Shown here: positions 1-7,202 of the stretch, piece by piece | Layout of the letters: each line of letters opens with the position of its first letter | How positions within the stretch are numbered: the first letter of the stretch is position 1 | Position numbers and translations under genes: made by a program | NCBI RefSeq assembly: GCF_006385705.1 | Contig: NZ_VFRQ01000004.1 | Location: forward strand, 248,001-312,000 | Length of the DNA: 64,000 nucleotides | From: Pontibacter mangrovi | GTDB taxonomy: Bacteria; Bacteroidota; Bacteroidia; Cytophagales; Hymenobacteraceae | Direction of reading: 5' to 3' | The notes under the pieces: model-generated | Databases searched by the model: none | Told to the model about the DNA's origin: nothing | What the model saw: only the letters and a program-made list of their open reading frames with translations

Positions 1-135
1 TGAGCACCGTGGCCGGAAAGTATATATAGCGCAAATATTTCAGGGGCCATGCAACCTGTAGTCTTGAAAACGAATCTTTTAGTTTGAAAGGCGCCCGAAG
101 CGGTTCCTCTATCATACTTACTTATAATCTAGAAA
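1..135. other. Left-edge sequence, no callable gene
   Basis: Short open stretches run in from the left edge and stop by about position 61, but none shows enough residues to identify a protein. The rest looks like the leader of the lipoprotein gene that starts at 136. It contains one copy of the AAGTATA motif near position 18. Confidence 0.4.
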
Positions 136-726
136 ATGATGAAGCGAGTTTTTACACTGGCCTTGGTGGCGCTGGCGCTCACTGCCTGCAAGAAGGAAGA
201 GGATGATGCCATTGAGCTGGATGAGATCGTGTACCGGCAGGTGAATGGCTCGTTTAAGTATACGTTGCCGCTGAACCTGGATGTGAACAATGACGGGCAG
301 GACGATTTCACGTTTGGCAATGTGCTGGTTTCTGATGCAGCCGGGGCGCACAACCTGTTTTACATCAGGCCGCTGGAGTATAACCAGGTGCTGTTAAACC
401 TGCAGGAGGAGGTGTCGCTGGGGCACTGGGTGGAGGCCTTACGTGCCGACGAGGCAGTAGAGGAGGACCTGGCCAAAAAGCAACAGTGGGGCCGAGACCC
501 AGGCTTTGTGCTCGACCTGCGCCAGACAGTCAAGTCAGAGGTCTTCTACGAAGGTCCGCTGACCGAGAGCAACACATTATTTGTGGGCGTGCGGCTGATG
601 GAGGATGAAAAGTATAAAACTGGCTGGGTGAGGCTGAATTACACCGTGGGCAGCGATGAAGTTGAGGTCAATGACGTGGCTTTCCGTTTAACCCCCAACC
701 GCCCCCTGAAAGCCGGGCAGCAGTGA
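136..726 (+). CDS. Predicted lipoprotein of unknown function
   Basis: A 196-residue protein that begins with a short basic n-region, a hydrophobic segment and a lipobox LTAC with the lipidation cysteine at about residue 18, so it should be a lipid-anchored envelope protein. Residues near 50-58 (DVNNDGQDD) resemble a calcium-binding loop of the EF-hand/dockerin type. The rest looks beta-rich and acidic and matches no family I recognise. The second methionine (139) is an equally good start. It stands alone and is followed by a terminator hairpin at 817-847. The lipoprotein assignment is seen directly; any function beyond that is unknown. Confidence 0.8.
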   Translation: MMKRVFTLALVALALTACKKEEDDAIELDEIVYRQVNGSFKYTLPLNLDVNNDGQDDFTFGNVLVSDAAGAHNLFYIRPLEYNQVLLNLQEEVSLGHWVEALRADEAVEEDLAKKQQWGRDPGFVLDLRQTVKSEVFYEGPLTESNTLFVGVRLMEDEKYKTGWVRLNYTVGSDEVEVNDVAFRLTPNRPLKAGQQ

Positions 727-816
727 GGATTGGCTGCGCTTTCATCATCTGTACGAATGCATGAACTGTGCATCATGACAGCTCCGAAAGGTTCGCTCCG
801 CATACTTCCAGGCAGA

Positions 817-847
817 ACAGCCGGACCGCAAGGCCCGGCTGTTTTTG
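817..847 (+). terminator. Intrinsic terminator
   Basis: Eight-base-pair stem ACAGCCGG/CCGGCTGT with a 10-base loop, followed directly by a run of T. It lies downstream of the lipoprotein gene. Confidence 0.8.
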
Positions 848-914
848 TAAGAAATCATACTTATTTCCGTTGTCTCTTAAAGCCGGGATTTTAGCTAGGT
901 CCGGTTTTTATACC

Positions 915-922
915 TACCTTTG
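915..922 (+). promoter_or_regulatory. Putative -7 promoter element (TACCTTTG)
   Basis: Matches the Bacteroidota -7 consensus TAnnTTTG. No convincing TTTG -33 box lies at the usual distance, so the call rests on the -7 element and its position upstream of the desaturase. Confidence 0.4.
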
Positions 923-1087
923 TCATATTTTACAGCTGCTCATTTAGCGGTGTATGCAGTATTGCTGGCACCCTTGTTGCTGTAAATAGCTTTAAACTGC
1001 ATGCTGCGGGCACTTTTACCCATGATTCGCTCCTGAGTATCTCCCTCCTCATCGTGTGGCATCTATCACACAATTTAATTATCCTGA

Positions 1088-2206
1088 ATGAAGTTAAAAG
1101 GCAAAGTAAAATTCGTTAATAAAGACAAAAGCCTGTTTTTCCCCACCCTGCGCAAAAGAGTAGATTCTTATTTCACTGATAACAACATAGCCAAAACGGG
1201 CAACGGCAACATGCTTTTTAAAAGTATTGCCCTGCTGCTGGGCTACATCATACCCTTCGTGCTGCTGCTAAGCTTCACGCCCTCGCTTGGCATAAGCCTG
1301 GCGCTGTGGTTCGTGATGGGCGTGTGCCTGGCGGGCATCGGCATGAGTGTAATGCACGACGCCAACCATGGGGCCTATTCTAAAAGCAAGACCATGAACT
1401 ACCTGATGGGCCACTCTGTGAACCTGGTGGGCGGCTCGGCTTTTAACTGGAAGTTGCAGCACAACATCCTGCACCATACTTATACCAATGTGGTGCACAT
1501 GGATGAGGACATACAGGACCGGGTGATGCTCCGTTTCTCGCCGCATACTGACGTGAAGTTTTACCACAAACTGCAGTGGGTGTACGCCTTCTTTTTCTAT
1601 GGTTTGCTGACGCTGTACTGGGTGCTGTTGAAGGATTTTGTGCAGTATGCAGGATTTATAAAGAGCGGCGTGAACGCAAACTCCAGTTCGGAGAACCGGG
1701 TGGTGCTGGCGAAGATCGTGGTGATGAAAGTGCTATACTTTTTCTCGATGCTGGTGGCCCCGACGCTGATTTTCGGTATTCCGTTTTGGGAGATATTGGT
1801 TGGTTTTGTGCTGATGCACTTTGTGGGCGGCATTATACTATCGGTGGTGTTCCAGCTGGCGCACACGGTGGAGGGCACCAGCCATCCGCTGCCCTGCGAG
1901 AACGGCACCATCCAAAACGATTGGGCCATACATCAGCTGAACACCACAGCCAATTTCTCGCGCCAAAGCAGGTTGCTGTCCTGGTATGTGGGCGGGCTTA
2001 ATTTCCAGATAGAGCACCACTTGTTCCCGCGCATCTGTCACGTTCATTACCCGGCCATCGCCGAGATAGTGCGCCAGACGGCGGAGGAATTCGATATCCC
2101 ATACCTGGAGAACAGGACGTTCCTGAAGGCGGTGCGGTCGCACCTGGCCACGCTGCACCGCTTCGGAAGGCTGCAGTTGCCGCACCTGAGCGAGGTGATG
2201 GCTTAA
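1088..2206 (+). CDS. Membrane fatty acid desaturase
   Basis: A 372-residue integral membrane protein that inserts double bonds into acyl chains using a di-iron centre. All three histidine boxes of the acyl-lipid/acyl-CoA desaturase family are present: HDANH at residues 90-94, HNILHH at 125-130 and QIEHH at 307-311. The glutamine in the third box is typical of front-end (delta-5/delta-6-like) enzymes, but there is no fused cytochrome b5 domain, so electrons must come from a separate ferredoxin or cytochrome. Hydrophobic segments lie at about 45-90 and 165-255. It probably adjusts membrane fluidity. It is monocistronic and ends at a terminator hairpin just downstream. Exact regioselectivity cannot be read from sequence. 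Confidence 0.93.
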   Translation: MKLKGKVKFVNKDKSLFFPTLRKRVDSYFTDNNIAKTGNGNMLFKSIALLLGYIIPFVLLLSFTPSLGISLALWFVMGVCLAGIGMSVMHDANHGAYSKSKTMNYLMGHSVNLVGGSAFNWKLQHNILHHTYTNVVHMDEDIQDRVMLRFSPHTDVKFYHKLQWVYAFFFYGLLTLYWVLLKDFVQYAGFIKSGVNANSSSENRVVLAKIVVMKVLYFFSMLVAPTLIFGIPFWEILVGFVLMHFVGGIILSVVFQLAHTVEGTSHPLPCENGTIQNDWAIHQLNTTANFSRQSRLLSWYVGGLNFQIEHHLFPRICHVHYPAIAEIVRQTAEEFDIPYLENRTFLKAVRSHLATLHRFGRLQLPHLSEVMA

Positions 2207-2230
2207 AAAACAGAATTAACAGAGCGAATG

Positions 2231-2266
2231 CAGCGGCGGGAGGAGAACTTTCCGCCGCTTTTGCTT
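2231..2266 (+). terminator. Intrinsic terminator
   Basis: Stem AGCGGCGG/CCGCCGCT followed by a T-rich stretch, just downstream of the desaturase. Confidence 0.75.
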
Positions 2267-2336
2267 TACCGGGCTTTCAAGTCTCCACAACTTCGGCCTC
2301 TTTTAAGTAAATTAGCGGGGCAAAACCGCTTCTCAC

Positions 2337-2858
2337 ATGCTCAAGACCCAAATCAAGCCCTGCACCCCCGCAGACCTTTATACGTTACAGGACATTGCCA
2401 TCCGCTCTTACAACGATCATTATTTATACTTGTGGTTTGATGGCGGCACCTGGTACGTAGACCGCAGCTTTAAGGAAGAGACCCTCCGCAACGAGCTGGC
2501 TGACCCTAACGCCGCCTTTTACCTGATCTACCACGATGAGGAACTTGTTGGCTTCCTGAAACTCAACCTGCACAAAGACACAAATGAGTATACAGCAGAA
2601 GAGGCGCTGGAGCTGGAGCGGATCTACCTCACCAAAGCCGCTTCGGGCAAAGGCATTGGGCGGGAGGTGGTGAAGTTCACCAAAAGTATAGCCGCCAAGT
2701 ATAACAAGCGCGTTATCTGGCTCAAGGCCATGGACAGCAGCCGCTCCGTGGATTTTTACGAGCAGAACGGCTTTGTAAAGTGCGGCACCTATACCTTGCC
2801 TTTCGAGCAGATGAAGCCGGAGTACAGGGGCATGTATGTACTGAAACTGGAGATATGA
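2337..2858 (+). CDS. GNAT family N-acetyltransferase
   Basis: A 173-residue single-domain acetyltransferase of the GNAT fold. The acetyl-CoA pyrophosphate-binding motif A is visible as ASGKGIGREVV (residues about 102-112), preceded by the usual beta-4 strand ERIYL and followed by FYEQNGF, the typical C-terminal GNAT signature. The substrate is unknown. Similar short Bacteroidota proteins act on amino groups of small molecules or protein N-termini, but nothing here decides between these. A perfect palindrome begins one base after the stop codon and probably belongs to the next gene. Confidence 0.88.
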   Translation: MLKTQIKPCTPADLYTLQDIAIRSYNDHYLYLWFDGGTWYVDRSFKEETLRNELADPNAAFYLIYHDEELVGFLKLNLHKDTNEYTAEEALELERIYLTKAASGKGIGREVVKFTKSIAAKYNKRVIWLKAMDSSRSVDFYEQNGFVKCGTYTLPFEQMKPEYRGMYVLKLEI

Positions 2859-2878
2859 TTTAATGTACGTACATTAAA
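2859..2878. promoter_or_regulatory. Perfect 20-bp palindrome, candidate operator
   Basis: Half-site TTTAATGTAC is followed immediately by its exact reverse complement. It ends 67 bases before the TTG start of the ypdA-like gene, where a promoter is expected, and an AACTTTG string follows it. The size and perfect dyad symmetry fit a dimeric repressor of the TetR or MarR kind; no such regulator is encoded nearby. Confidence 0.5.
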
Positions 2879-2945
2879 CTTTGTACTGCCGTCTTCTGTT
2901 GTAATCAAAGTGCCCGTGATGGCACATCATCAGAAAGTATAAAAA

Positions 2946-3926
2946 TTGGATACAACGTACGATATACTTATCATCGGAGCCGGGCCTATCGGCCTGGCGG
3001 CGGGGCTGGAGGCGCAACGTGCCGGCCTGAGCTACCTGATCGTGGAGCGCGGCTGCCTGGTCAACTCCATCTACAACTACCCGCTCAACATGACCTTCTT
3101 TTCCACCTCCGAAAGGCTAGAGATAGGGGGGATTCCGTTTACATCGCTCAACGCCAAGCCTACCCGTGCCGAGGCGCTGGAATATTACCGCCGCGTGGCC
3201 GACTCGGCTAAGCTGAACATTAACCTGTTTGAAGAGGTGGAGCACCTGCAGCCGGAGGGCGAAGTATACCGCATCAGCACCAGCAAAGGCAGCTACCTGG
3301 CGCGCAAGGTGGTGGTGGCGCTGGGCTTCTACGGCATCCCGAATTTGTTGCACGTGCCCGGCGAGGAACTGCCCAAAGTACGGCATTACTACTTCGACCC
3401 GCATTACTACTACCGCCAGAAGGTGGTGGTGGTAGGGGCCAATAACTCTTCCGCCGATGCCGCCCTGGACACCTGGCGCAAAGGTGCTGACGTGACGCTG
3501 GTGGTGCGTCAGCCGGAGCTCGGAAGTATAAAATACTGGACCAAGCCCGACCTGGAGAACCGCATCAAAGCCGGTGAGATAAAAGCATACTTCAACGCCA
3601 ACATCACCGAAATTCGCGAGCGTGAGGTGGACATTGAGACGCGGCAGGGGAAGGTAACGCTGGAGAACGACTTCGTGCTGGCCATGACCGGTTATCAGCC
3701 GGATTTCAGTTTCCTGGAGAAGATCGGTGTGCAGCTGAGCCAGGATGAGAAGCGCTACCCACAGTACGACCCCGAAACCATGGAAACCAACCTGCCGGGC
3801 GTGTACCTGGCCGGTGTGGTGTGCGGTGGCATGGACACGCGGGTTTGGTTTATCGAGAACTCGCGCGAGCATGCCATAAAAATTGTGGAGCATATAACGC
3901 AGGAACTGCAGGAGGAGAAAGTATAA
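2946..3926 (+). CDS. ypdA: YpdA-family FAD/NAD(P) oxidoreductase (putative bacillithiol disulfide reductase)
   Basis: A 326-residue flavoprotein with a TTG start; no in-frame ATG fits better. The FAD-binding Rossmann motif GAGPIGLAAG lies at about residues 11-20 and a second dinucleotide motif VVGANNSSADAA (about 162-173) binds NADPH. The C-terminal GVYLAGVVCGGMDTR segment is characteristic of the YpdA family, which reduces bacillithiol disulfide and lacks the CxxC pair of thioredoxin reductases. I see no CxxC here, which agrees. It likely forms a two-gene operon with the dioxygenase-like gene two bases downstream. The functional assignment comes from family knowledge; bacillithiol synthesis genes are not in this window. 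Confidence 0.85.
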   Translation: MDTTYDILIIGAGPIGLAAGLEAQRAGLSYLIVERGCLVNSIYNYPLNMTFFSTSERLEIGGIPFTSLNAKPTRAEALEYYRRVADSAKLNINLFEEVEHLQPEGEVYRISTSKGSYLARKVVVALGFYGIPNLLHVPGEELPKVRHYYFDPHYYYRQKVVVVGANNSSADAALDTWRKGADVTLVVRQPELGSIKYWTKPDLENRIKAGEIKAYFNANITEIREREVDIETRQGKVTLENDFVLAMTGYQPDFSFLEKIGVQLSQDEKRYPQYDPETMETNLPGVYLAGVVCGGMDTRVWFIENSREHAIKIVEHITQELQEEKV

Positions 3927-3928
3927 AG

Positions 3929-4741
3929 ATGGAGGCACTGAAGAAGTTACAGCAATTGCCGCAGCAGGAGGCAAAAATGCCGGCGCTGTTCGTGGGCCAC
4001 GGCAGCCCGATGAATGCCGTAGAAGAGAATGAATTTACCCGTGGCTGGGCAAGTATGGCCAAAGGCGTTGCCACCCCCAAAGCCATACTTGTGGTGTCGG
4101 CGCACTGGCAAACCAAAGGCACAGCCGTTACCGCCATGGCAAAGCCCCGCACCATCCACGATTTTTACGGCTTCCCACGGGAGCTTTTTGAAGTGCAGTA
4201 CAACGCCCCCGGCAGCCCTGAAACGGCGGAGGAGCTGCAGCGGCTGGTAAAGAAAACCGAGCTGCACCTGGACCACGAGTGGGGCCTCGACCACGGCACC
4301 TGGAGCGTGCTTAAGCACATTTACCCGAAAGCCGATATACCGGTGCTCCAACTCAGCCTCGACTATACCAAGTCTGCCCAATGGCATTATGAGCTGGCAC
4401 AGGAACTGGCGCAGCTGCGGCAAAAAGGCGTGCTAATCGTGGGCAGCGGCAACATCGTGCACAACCTGCGCACCCTCAACTGGCACAAACCCGACGAGGC
4501 ACTGGACTGGGCCACAGAAGTGAACGAGCAGGTAAAGCAGCAGATTCTTTCTGGTAGTCCAGAGGCGCTGATAAAGTATGAGCAACTCGGCAGAGCAGCT
4601 TCTTTAGCTATCCCTACACCGGAACATTACCTGCCATTGCTTTATACTTTAGGCTTGCAGCAAGGGGAGGAGCAGGTGCAGTTCCTGAACGATAAAATGC
4701 AGCTCGGCTCTATTTCCATGACCTCTGTGAGGATTGGGTAG
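3929..4741 (+). CDS. DODA-type extradiol dioxygenase-like protein (YgiD family)
   Basis: A 270-residue protein of the class III extradiol (LigB-like) superfamily, close to YgiD, the 4,5-DOPA dioxygenase. Candidate metal-ligand histidines sit in GHGSP (about residue 23), SAHW (about 57), the DHEWGLDHGTW segment and NIVHNL, the family pattern. The ATG at 3929 was chosen because it lies two bases after the ypdA stop with an AGGAGG-like site inside the end of that gene; a longer frame runs upstream but overlaps ypdA. It is therefore translationally linked to the reductase. The physiological substrate is unknown. Confidence 0.87.
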   Translation: MEALKKLQQLPQQEAKMPALFVGHGSPMNAVEENEFTRGWASMAKGVATPKAILVVSAHWQTKGTAVTAMAKPRTIHDFYGFPRELFEVQYNAPGSPETAEELQRLVKKTELHLDHEWGLDHGTWSVLKHIYPKADIPVLQLSLDYTKSAQWHYELAQELAQLRQKGVLIVGSGNIVHNLRTLNWHKPDEALDWATEVNEQVKQQILSGSPEALIKYEQLGRAASLAIPTPEHYLPLLYTLGLQQGEEQVQFLNDKMQLGSISMTSVRIG

Positions 4742-4833
4742 ATGTCATAGAACAAGTTTTCTACGTTGCTGTTCCGGACTTCCTAGTCTGTGTTTCTGCA
4801 GTACCGGGTCCAACCACCTCTGCCCCTTTTCCC

Positions 4834-4869
4834 CACCCCAGCCCTCCCCTAAAAACAGGGGAGGGAGTC
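4834..4869. repeat. Hairpin repeat, family R2
   Basis: Reads CACCCCAGCCCTCCCCT, then a 6-base loop, then AGGGGAGGGAGTC. A second copy with a TC/GA-compensated stem lies at 50961-50996. The stem changes between copies keep pairing, so the hairpin itself appears conserved. Confidence 0.75.
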
Positions 4870-4940
4870 TTTGAGAAAGATTGTCATCCCCCTGGCCCCT
4901 TCAAAGGGGACTGTGCAGGAAGCCGTGGCTATCGATAACT

Positions 4941-5153
4941 GATCCCAGCCTTTGGGTTGAGCGCCTTCTAGATTTCCGGTGCCGCCCTGGCGGCATTGCG
5001 ACGCAGGAGCAAAGGAAATGTAGACAGCGCGATGCCCGAAGGCGAGGCCACCCGGCCTTGAGGGAGCCAAAGCAAGAAGTGGAACTATCGCTTTTGTAAG
5101 ACTGAGGATGAAAAGCAGCTAGTAAGGATAACTTGGTTCCAACAAGCGGGAGC
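4941..5153. repeat. Interspersed repeat family R1, copy A
   Basis: Shares long near-identical blocks with 11437-11699, including TTGGGTTGAGCGCCTTCTAG, GCATTGCGACG, AGGAGCAAAGGAAATGTAGA and the tail GTAAGACT-AGGAT. Both copies sit in intergenic DNA. On the minus strand both copies can be read as the peptide GTGNLEGAQPK, but the frames around it are not conserved, so I treat it as a repeat and not a gene. Confidence 0.85.
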
Positions 5154-5162
5154 TAAAGTAAA

Positions 5163-5188
5163 GGCACCCCGAAAGCCTTCGGGGCGCC
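5163..5188. other. GC-rich hairpin
   Basis: GGCACCCCGAA and TTCGGGGCGCC flank the loop AGCC. It is a strong stem without a T run, so it is probably not an intrinsic terminator on its own. Confidence 0.5.
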
Positions 5189-5262
5189 AGAAACAGCGGC
5201 AATGAAAACATAGCAATAAAAGTATAAACCCTGCCAAAATAGGATGCTACCAAACATGGCGC

Positions 5263-5270
5263 TATCTTTG
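5263..5270 (+). promoter_or_regulatory. Putative -7 promoter element (TATCTTTG)
   Basis: Exact TAnnTTTG match about 175 bases upstream of the helicase start, implying a long leader that contains the hairpins described next. Confidence 0.5.
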
Positions 5271-5340
5271 CAGCTTATACTTTGCCCAAATCTCCAAAAG
5301 AAACTATACTTTCAGTTTTTAAGTTGATGAAAGCAACACC

Positions 5341-5432
5341 GGTCGGGAATGGCCTAAAGCATCTATGCACAACTCAAATTCCGGCCACCTTACCGCGAAA
5401 GCAGCGCACATGGCGTTGCGCGGTTTTTATTT
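5341..5432 (+). promoter_or_regulatory. Structured leader with terminator-like hairpin before DEAD-box helicase
   Basis: Two successive hairpins. The first pairs GGTCGGGAAT (5341-5350) with ATTCCGGCC (5378-5386). The second pairs ACCGC/GCGGT and GCAGCGC/GCGTTGC (5392-5424) and is followed by TTTTATTT. The second has the form of an intrinsic terminator but lies only 12 bases before the coding start. A tiny frame of 11 codons (ATG at 5410, TGA at 5443-5445) ends overlapping the helicase ATG. This suggests attenuation or autoregulation of the helicase. Confidence 0.5.
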
Positions 5433-5444
5433 AAAAACCATTTG

Positions 5445-6824
5445 ATGACATTCGAGAATCTAAACCTCATAGAGCCGATCCTAAAAGCTCTTAAAACAGA
5501 AGGATACACCAACCCAACCCCTATCCAAGCCAAGTCCATCCCGCTTATACTTCAGCAGAAAGACCTGTTAGGCTGCGCCCAAACGGGTACCGGCAAAACG
5601 GCGGCTTTCTCTATTCCGATTCTGCAGTTGCTGCACGAGAAGCAGGGCAACGACAGGGGCCAGCACAAGATCAAAGCGCTTATCCTCACGCCAACCCGTG
5701 AGCTGGCCATGCAGATCGGCGACAGCCTGACAGCTTATGGCAAGCACACTGGCCTGAAGCATACCGTGATCTTCGGTGGCGTGCCGCAGAAGAAGCAGAC
5801 CGACGCCCTGCGCGCCGGCGTGGATATTCTGGTGGCAACCCCGGGCCGTTTGCTCGACCTGATGAACCAAAAGTACATCCACCTGCAGCACCTGGAGCTG
5901 TTCGTGCTGGACGAGGCCGACCGCATGCTGGACATGGGCTTTGTGAACGATGTAAGGAAAGTGCTGAAGGTGCTGCCGGAGAAAAAGCAGTCGCTGTTTT
6001 TCTCGGCTACCATGGCGCCGGAAATCATGAAACTGGCTGATACTATCCTGGTAGACCCTGCCAAAGTGGAGGTAACGCCGGTATCATCCACAGCCAACAC
6101 CATTCAACAGTCGGTTTATTATGTTAAGGGGCCAGATAAGCGCAAGCTGCTGCTGCATTTGCTTAAGGATGAGGAGATGGAGAGCGTGCTGGTGTTTACC
6201 CGCACCAAGCGCGGCGCCGACCGCGTAGCCAAGGACATTGCCAAGGCTGGCGTAACGGCAGAGGCCATACATGGCAACAAGGCGCAGAACGCCCGCGTGC
6301 GTGCGCTGGATAACTTCAAGTCGCGCAAAACACGCGTGCTGGTAGCCACTGATATTGCCGCCCGCGGCATTGATGTGGACGACCTGAGCCACGTGGTGAA
6401 TTATGAGCTGCCAAACGAGCCGGAAACTTACGTGCACCGCATTGGCCGTACGGGCAGGGCAGGGGCAAGCGGCATTGCGCTATCTTTCTGCGGAGCCGAC
6501 GAAGTGCCATACTTGGCCAGCATCCAAAAGTTGATCGCCAAGAACGTGCCGGTGATTGACAACCACCCGTTCCCGCTCACGGCCAAGGATTTTGCCGAGG
6601 CAGCCAGCACCGTGAAGGAGCAGAAGAAAAAAGGCGGCAGAGGCGGCCGTGGCAACTGGGGCAATAAGCCGTCAGGAGATGGCCAGCGCAGCGCCGGGAC
6701 CAGCAGCGGCAACCAAAGCCGTAGCAGCTCAAACAGCGCCAATAGCAACAGGCCTGCAGGAGGCCCTCGCAACAGCGGCGGCAACAGGCGCTGGAGCAAC
6801 AATAAGCCGAAAGCTAACGCTTAA
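5445..6824 (+). CDS. DEAD-box ATP-dependent RNA helicase (RhlE-like)
   Basis: A 459-residue RNA helicase. With the ATG at 5445 the motifs are: Q-motif region 19-28 ([10 protein letters not shown]), Walker A AQTGTGKT 45-52, PTRELA 83-88, TPGR 132-135, DEAD 156-159, SAT 187-189, ARGID and HRIGRTGR in the second RecA domain. From about residue 395 a low-complexity tail rich in Gly, Asn, Arg and Ser follows, typical of RNA-binding extensions in Bacteroidota cold-shock or ribosome-assembly helicases. A TTG one codon upstream is possible, but the ATG fits the TGATG overlap with a small upstream frame. A strong terminator follows. The family is certain; the exact RNA target is not. Confidence 0.95.
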   Translation: MTFENLNLIEPILKALKTEGYTNPTPIQAKSIPLILQQKDLLGCAQTGTGKTAAFSIPILQLLHEKQGNDRGQHKIKALILTPTRELAMQIGDSLTAYGKHTGLKHTVIFGGVPQKKQTDALRAGVDILVATPGRLLDLMNQKYIHLQHLELFVLDEADRMLDMGFVNDVRKVLKVLPEKKQSLFFSATMAPEIMKLADTILVDPAKVEVTPVSSTANTIQQSVYYVKGPDKRKLLLHLLKDEEMESVLVFTRTKRGADRVAKDIAKAGVTAEAIHGNKAQNARVRALDNFKSRKTRVLVATDIAARGIDVDDLSHVVNYELPNEPETYVHRIGRTGRAGASGIALSFCGADEVPYLASIQKLIAKNVPVIDNHPFPLTAKDFAEAASTVKEQKKKGGRGGRGNWGNKPSGDGQRSAGTSSGNQSRSSSNSANSNRPAGGPRNSGGNRRWSNNKPKANA

Positions 6825-7202
6825 GTATAAATTCTTATAAAGTAAGAAGCCCTGCCGGAGATCATCCGGCAGGGCTTTTTTTATACTTATCGGCAGCAGG
6901 GTTTGCAGGCACTCATCCTGTTTAGGTTTGGTACCTCCGGCTGTACCTAAGCAAGAAGTATGCTCTCCTACCTAACAGTATCTGTACATGCCTCAAACAG
7001 CGAGTAGAGAGCAGTTGCTCCTCTTTTTATAATAATAAACACTATTTGAGCCAGAGGCTATAAACCGGGGCTGAGCGTATATTTTTAAGCAGTTAAATTT
7101 ATTATTAGAATGATTAAAAAACGTACAATTAAATAGCCCAACTAGCTGCACAGGCAGAAATCATCTGATTCGTTTACCTACATACCCTATAGCTTATGAA
7201 CT
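6825..7202. other. Intergenic region before multicopper oxidase
   Basis: 378 bases. The left end is the helicase terminator. The right 200 bases are AT-rich (for example near 7025-7135) and probably hold the oxidase promoter, but no exact TAnnTTTG element is seen. No gene seen. Confidence 0.5.
6849..6882 (+). terminator. Intrinsic terminator
   Basis: Perfect 10-bp stem GCCCTGCCGG/CCGGCAGGGC followed by seven T, 24 bases after the helicase stop. Confidence 0.95.

Larger units (their letters stand above)
727..1087. other. Intergenic region with terminator and promoter
   Basis: 361 bases without a gene. The left part holds the terminator hairpin of the lipoprotein gene. The middle carries a TAnnTTTG-type element. 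The remainder is a leader of about 160 bases for the desaturase in which I see no clear riboswitch fold. Confidence 0.6.
4742..5444. other. Long intergenic region: repeats and helicase leader
   Basis: About 700 bases without a convincing gene. In order it holds a hairpin repeat (4834-4869), one copy of the interspersed repeat family (4941-5153), a GC-rich hairpin (5163-5188), a -7 element and the structured leader of the DEAD-box helicase. Confidence 0.7.

Noticed and set aside
1-61. End of an upstream gene entering from the left edge
   Set aside because: Two frames are open for a few codons but neither shows an identifiable protein end.
4849-5070. Minus-strand frames here and at 10889-11503 sharing the peptide GTGNLEGAQPK
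   Set aside because: The shared peptide is explained by the R1 DNA repeat; the rest of the frames differ and the second is antisense to the AI-2E-family gene.
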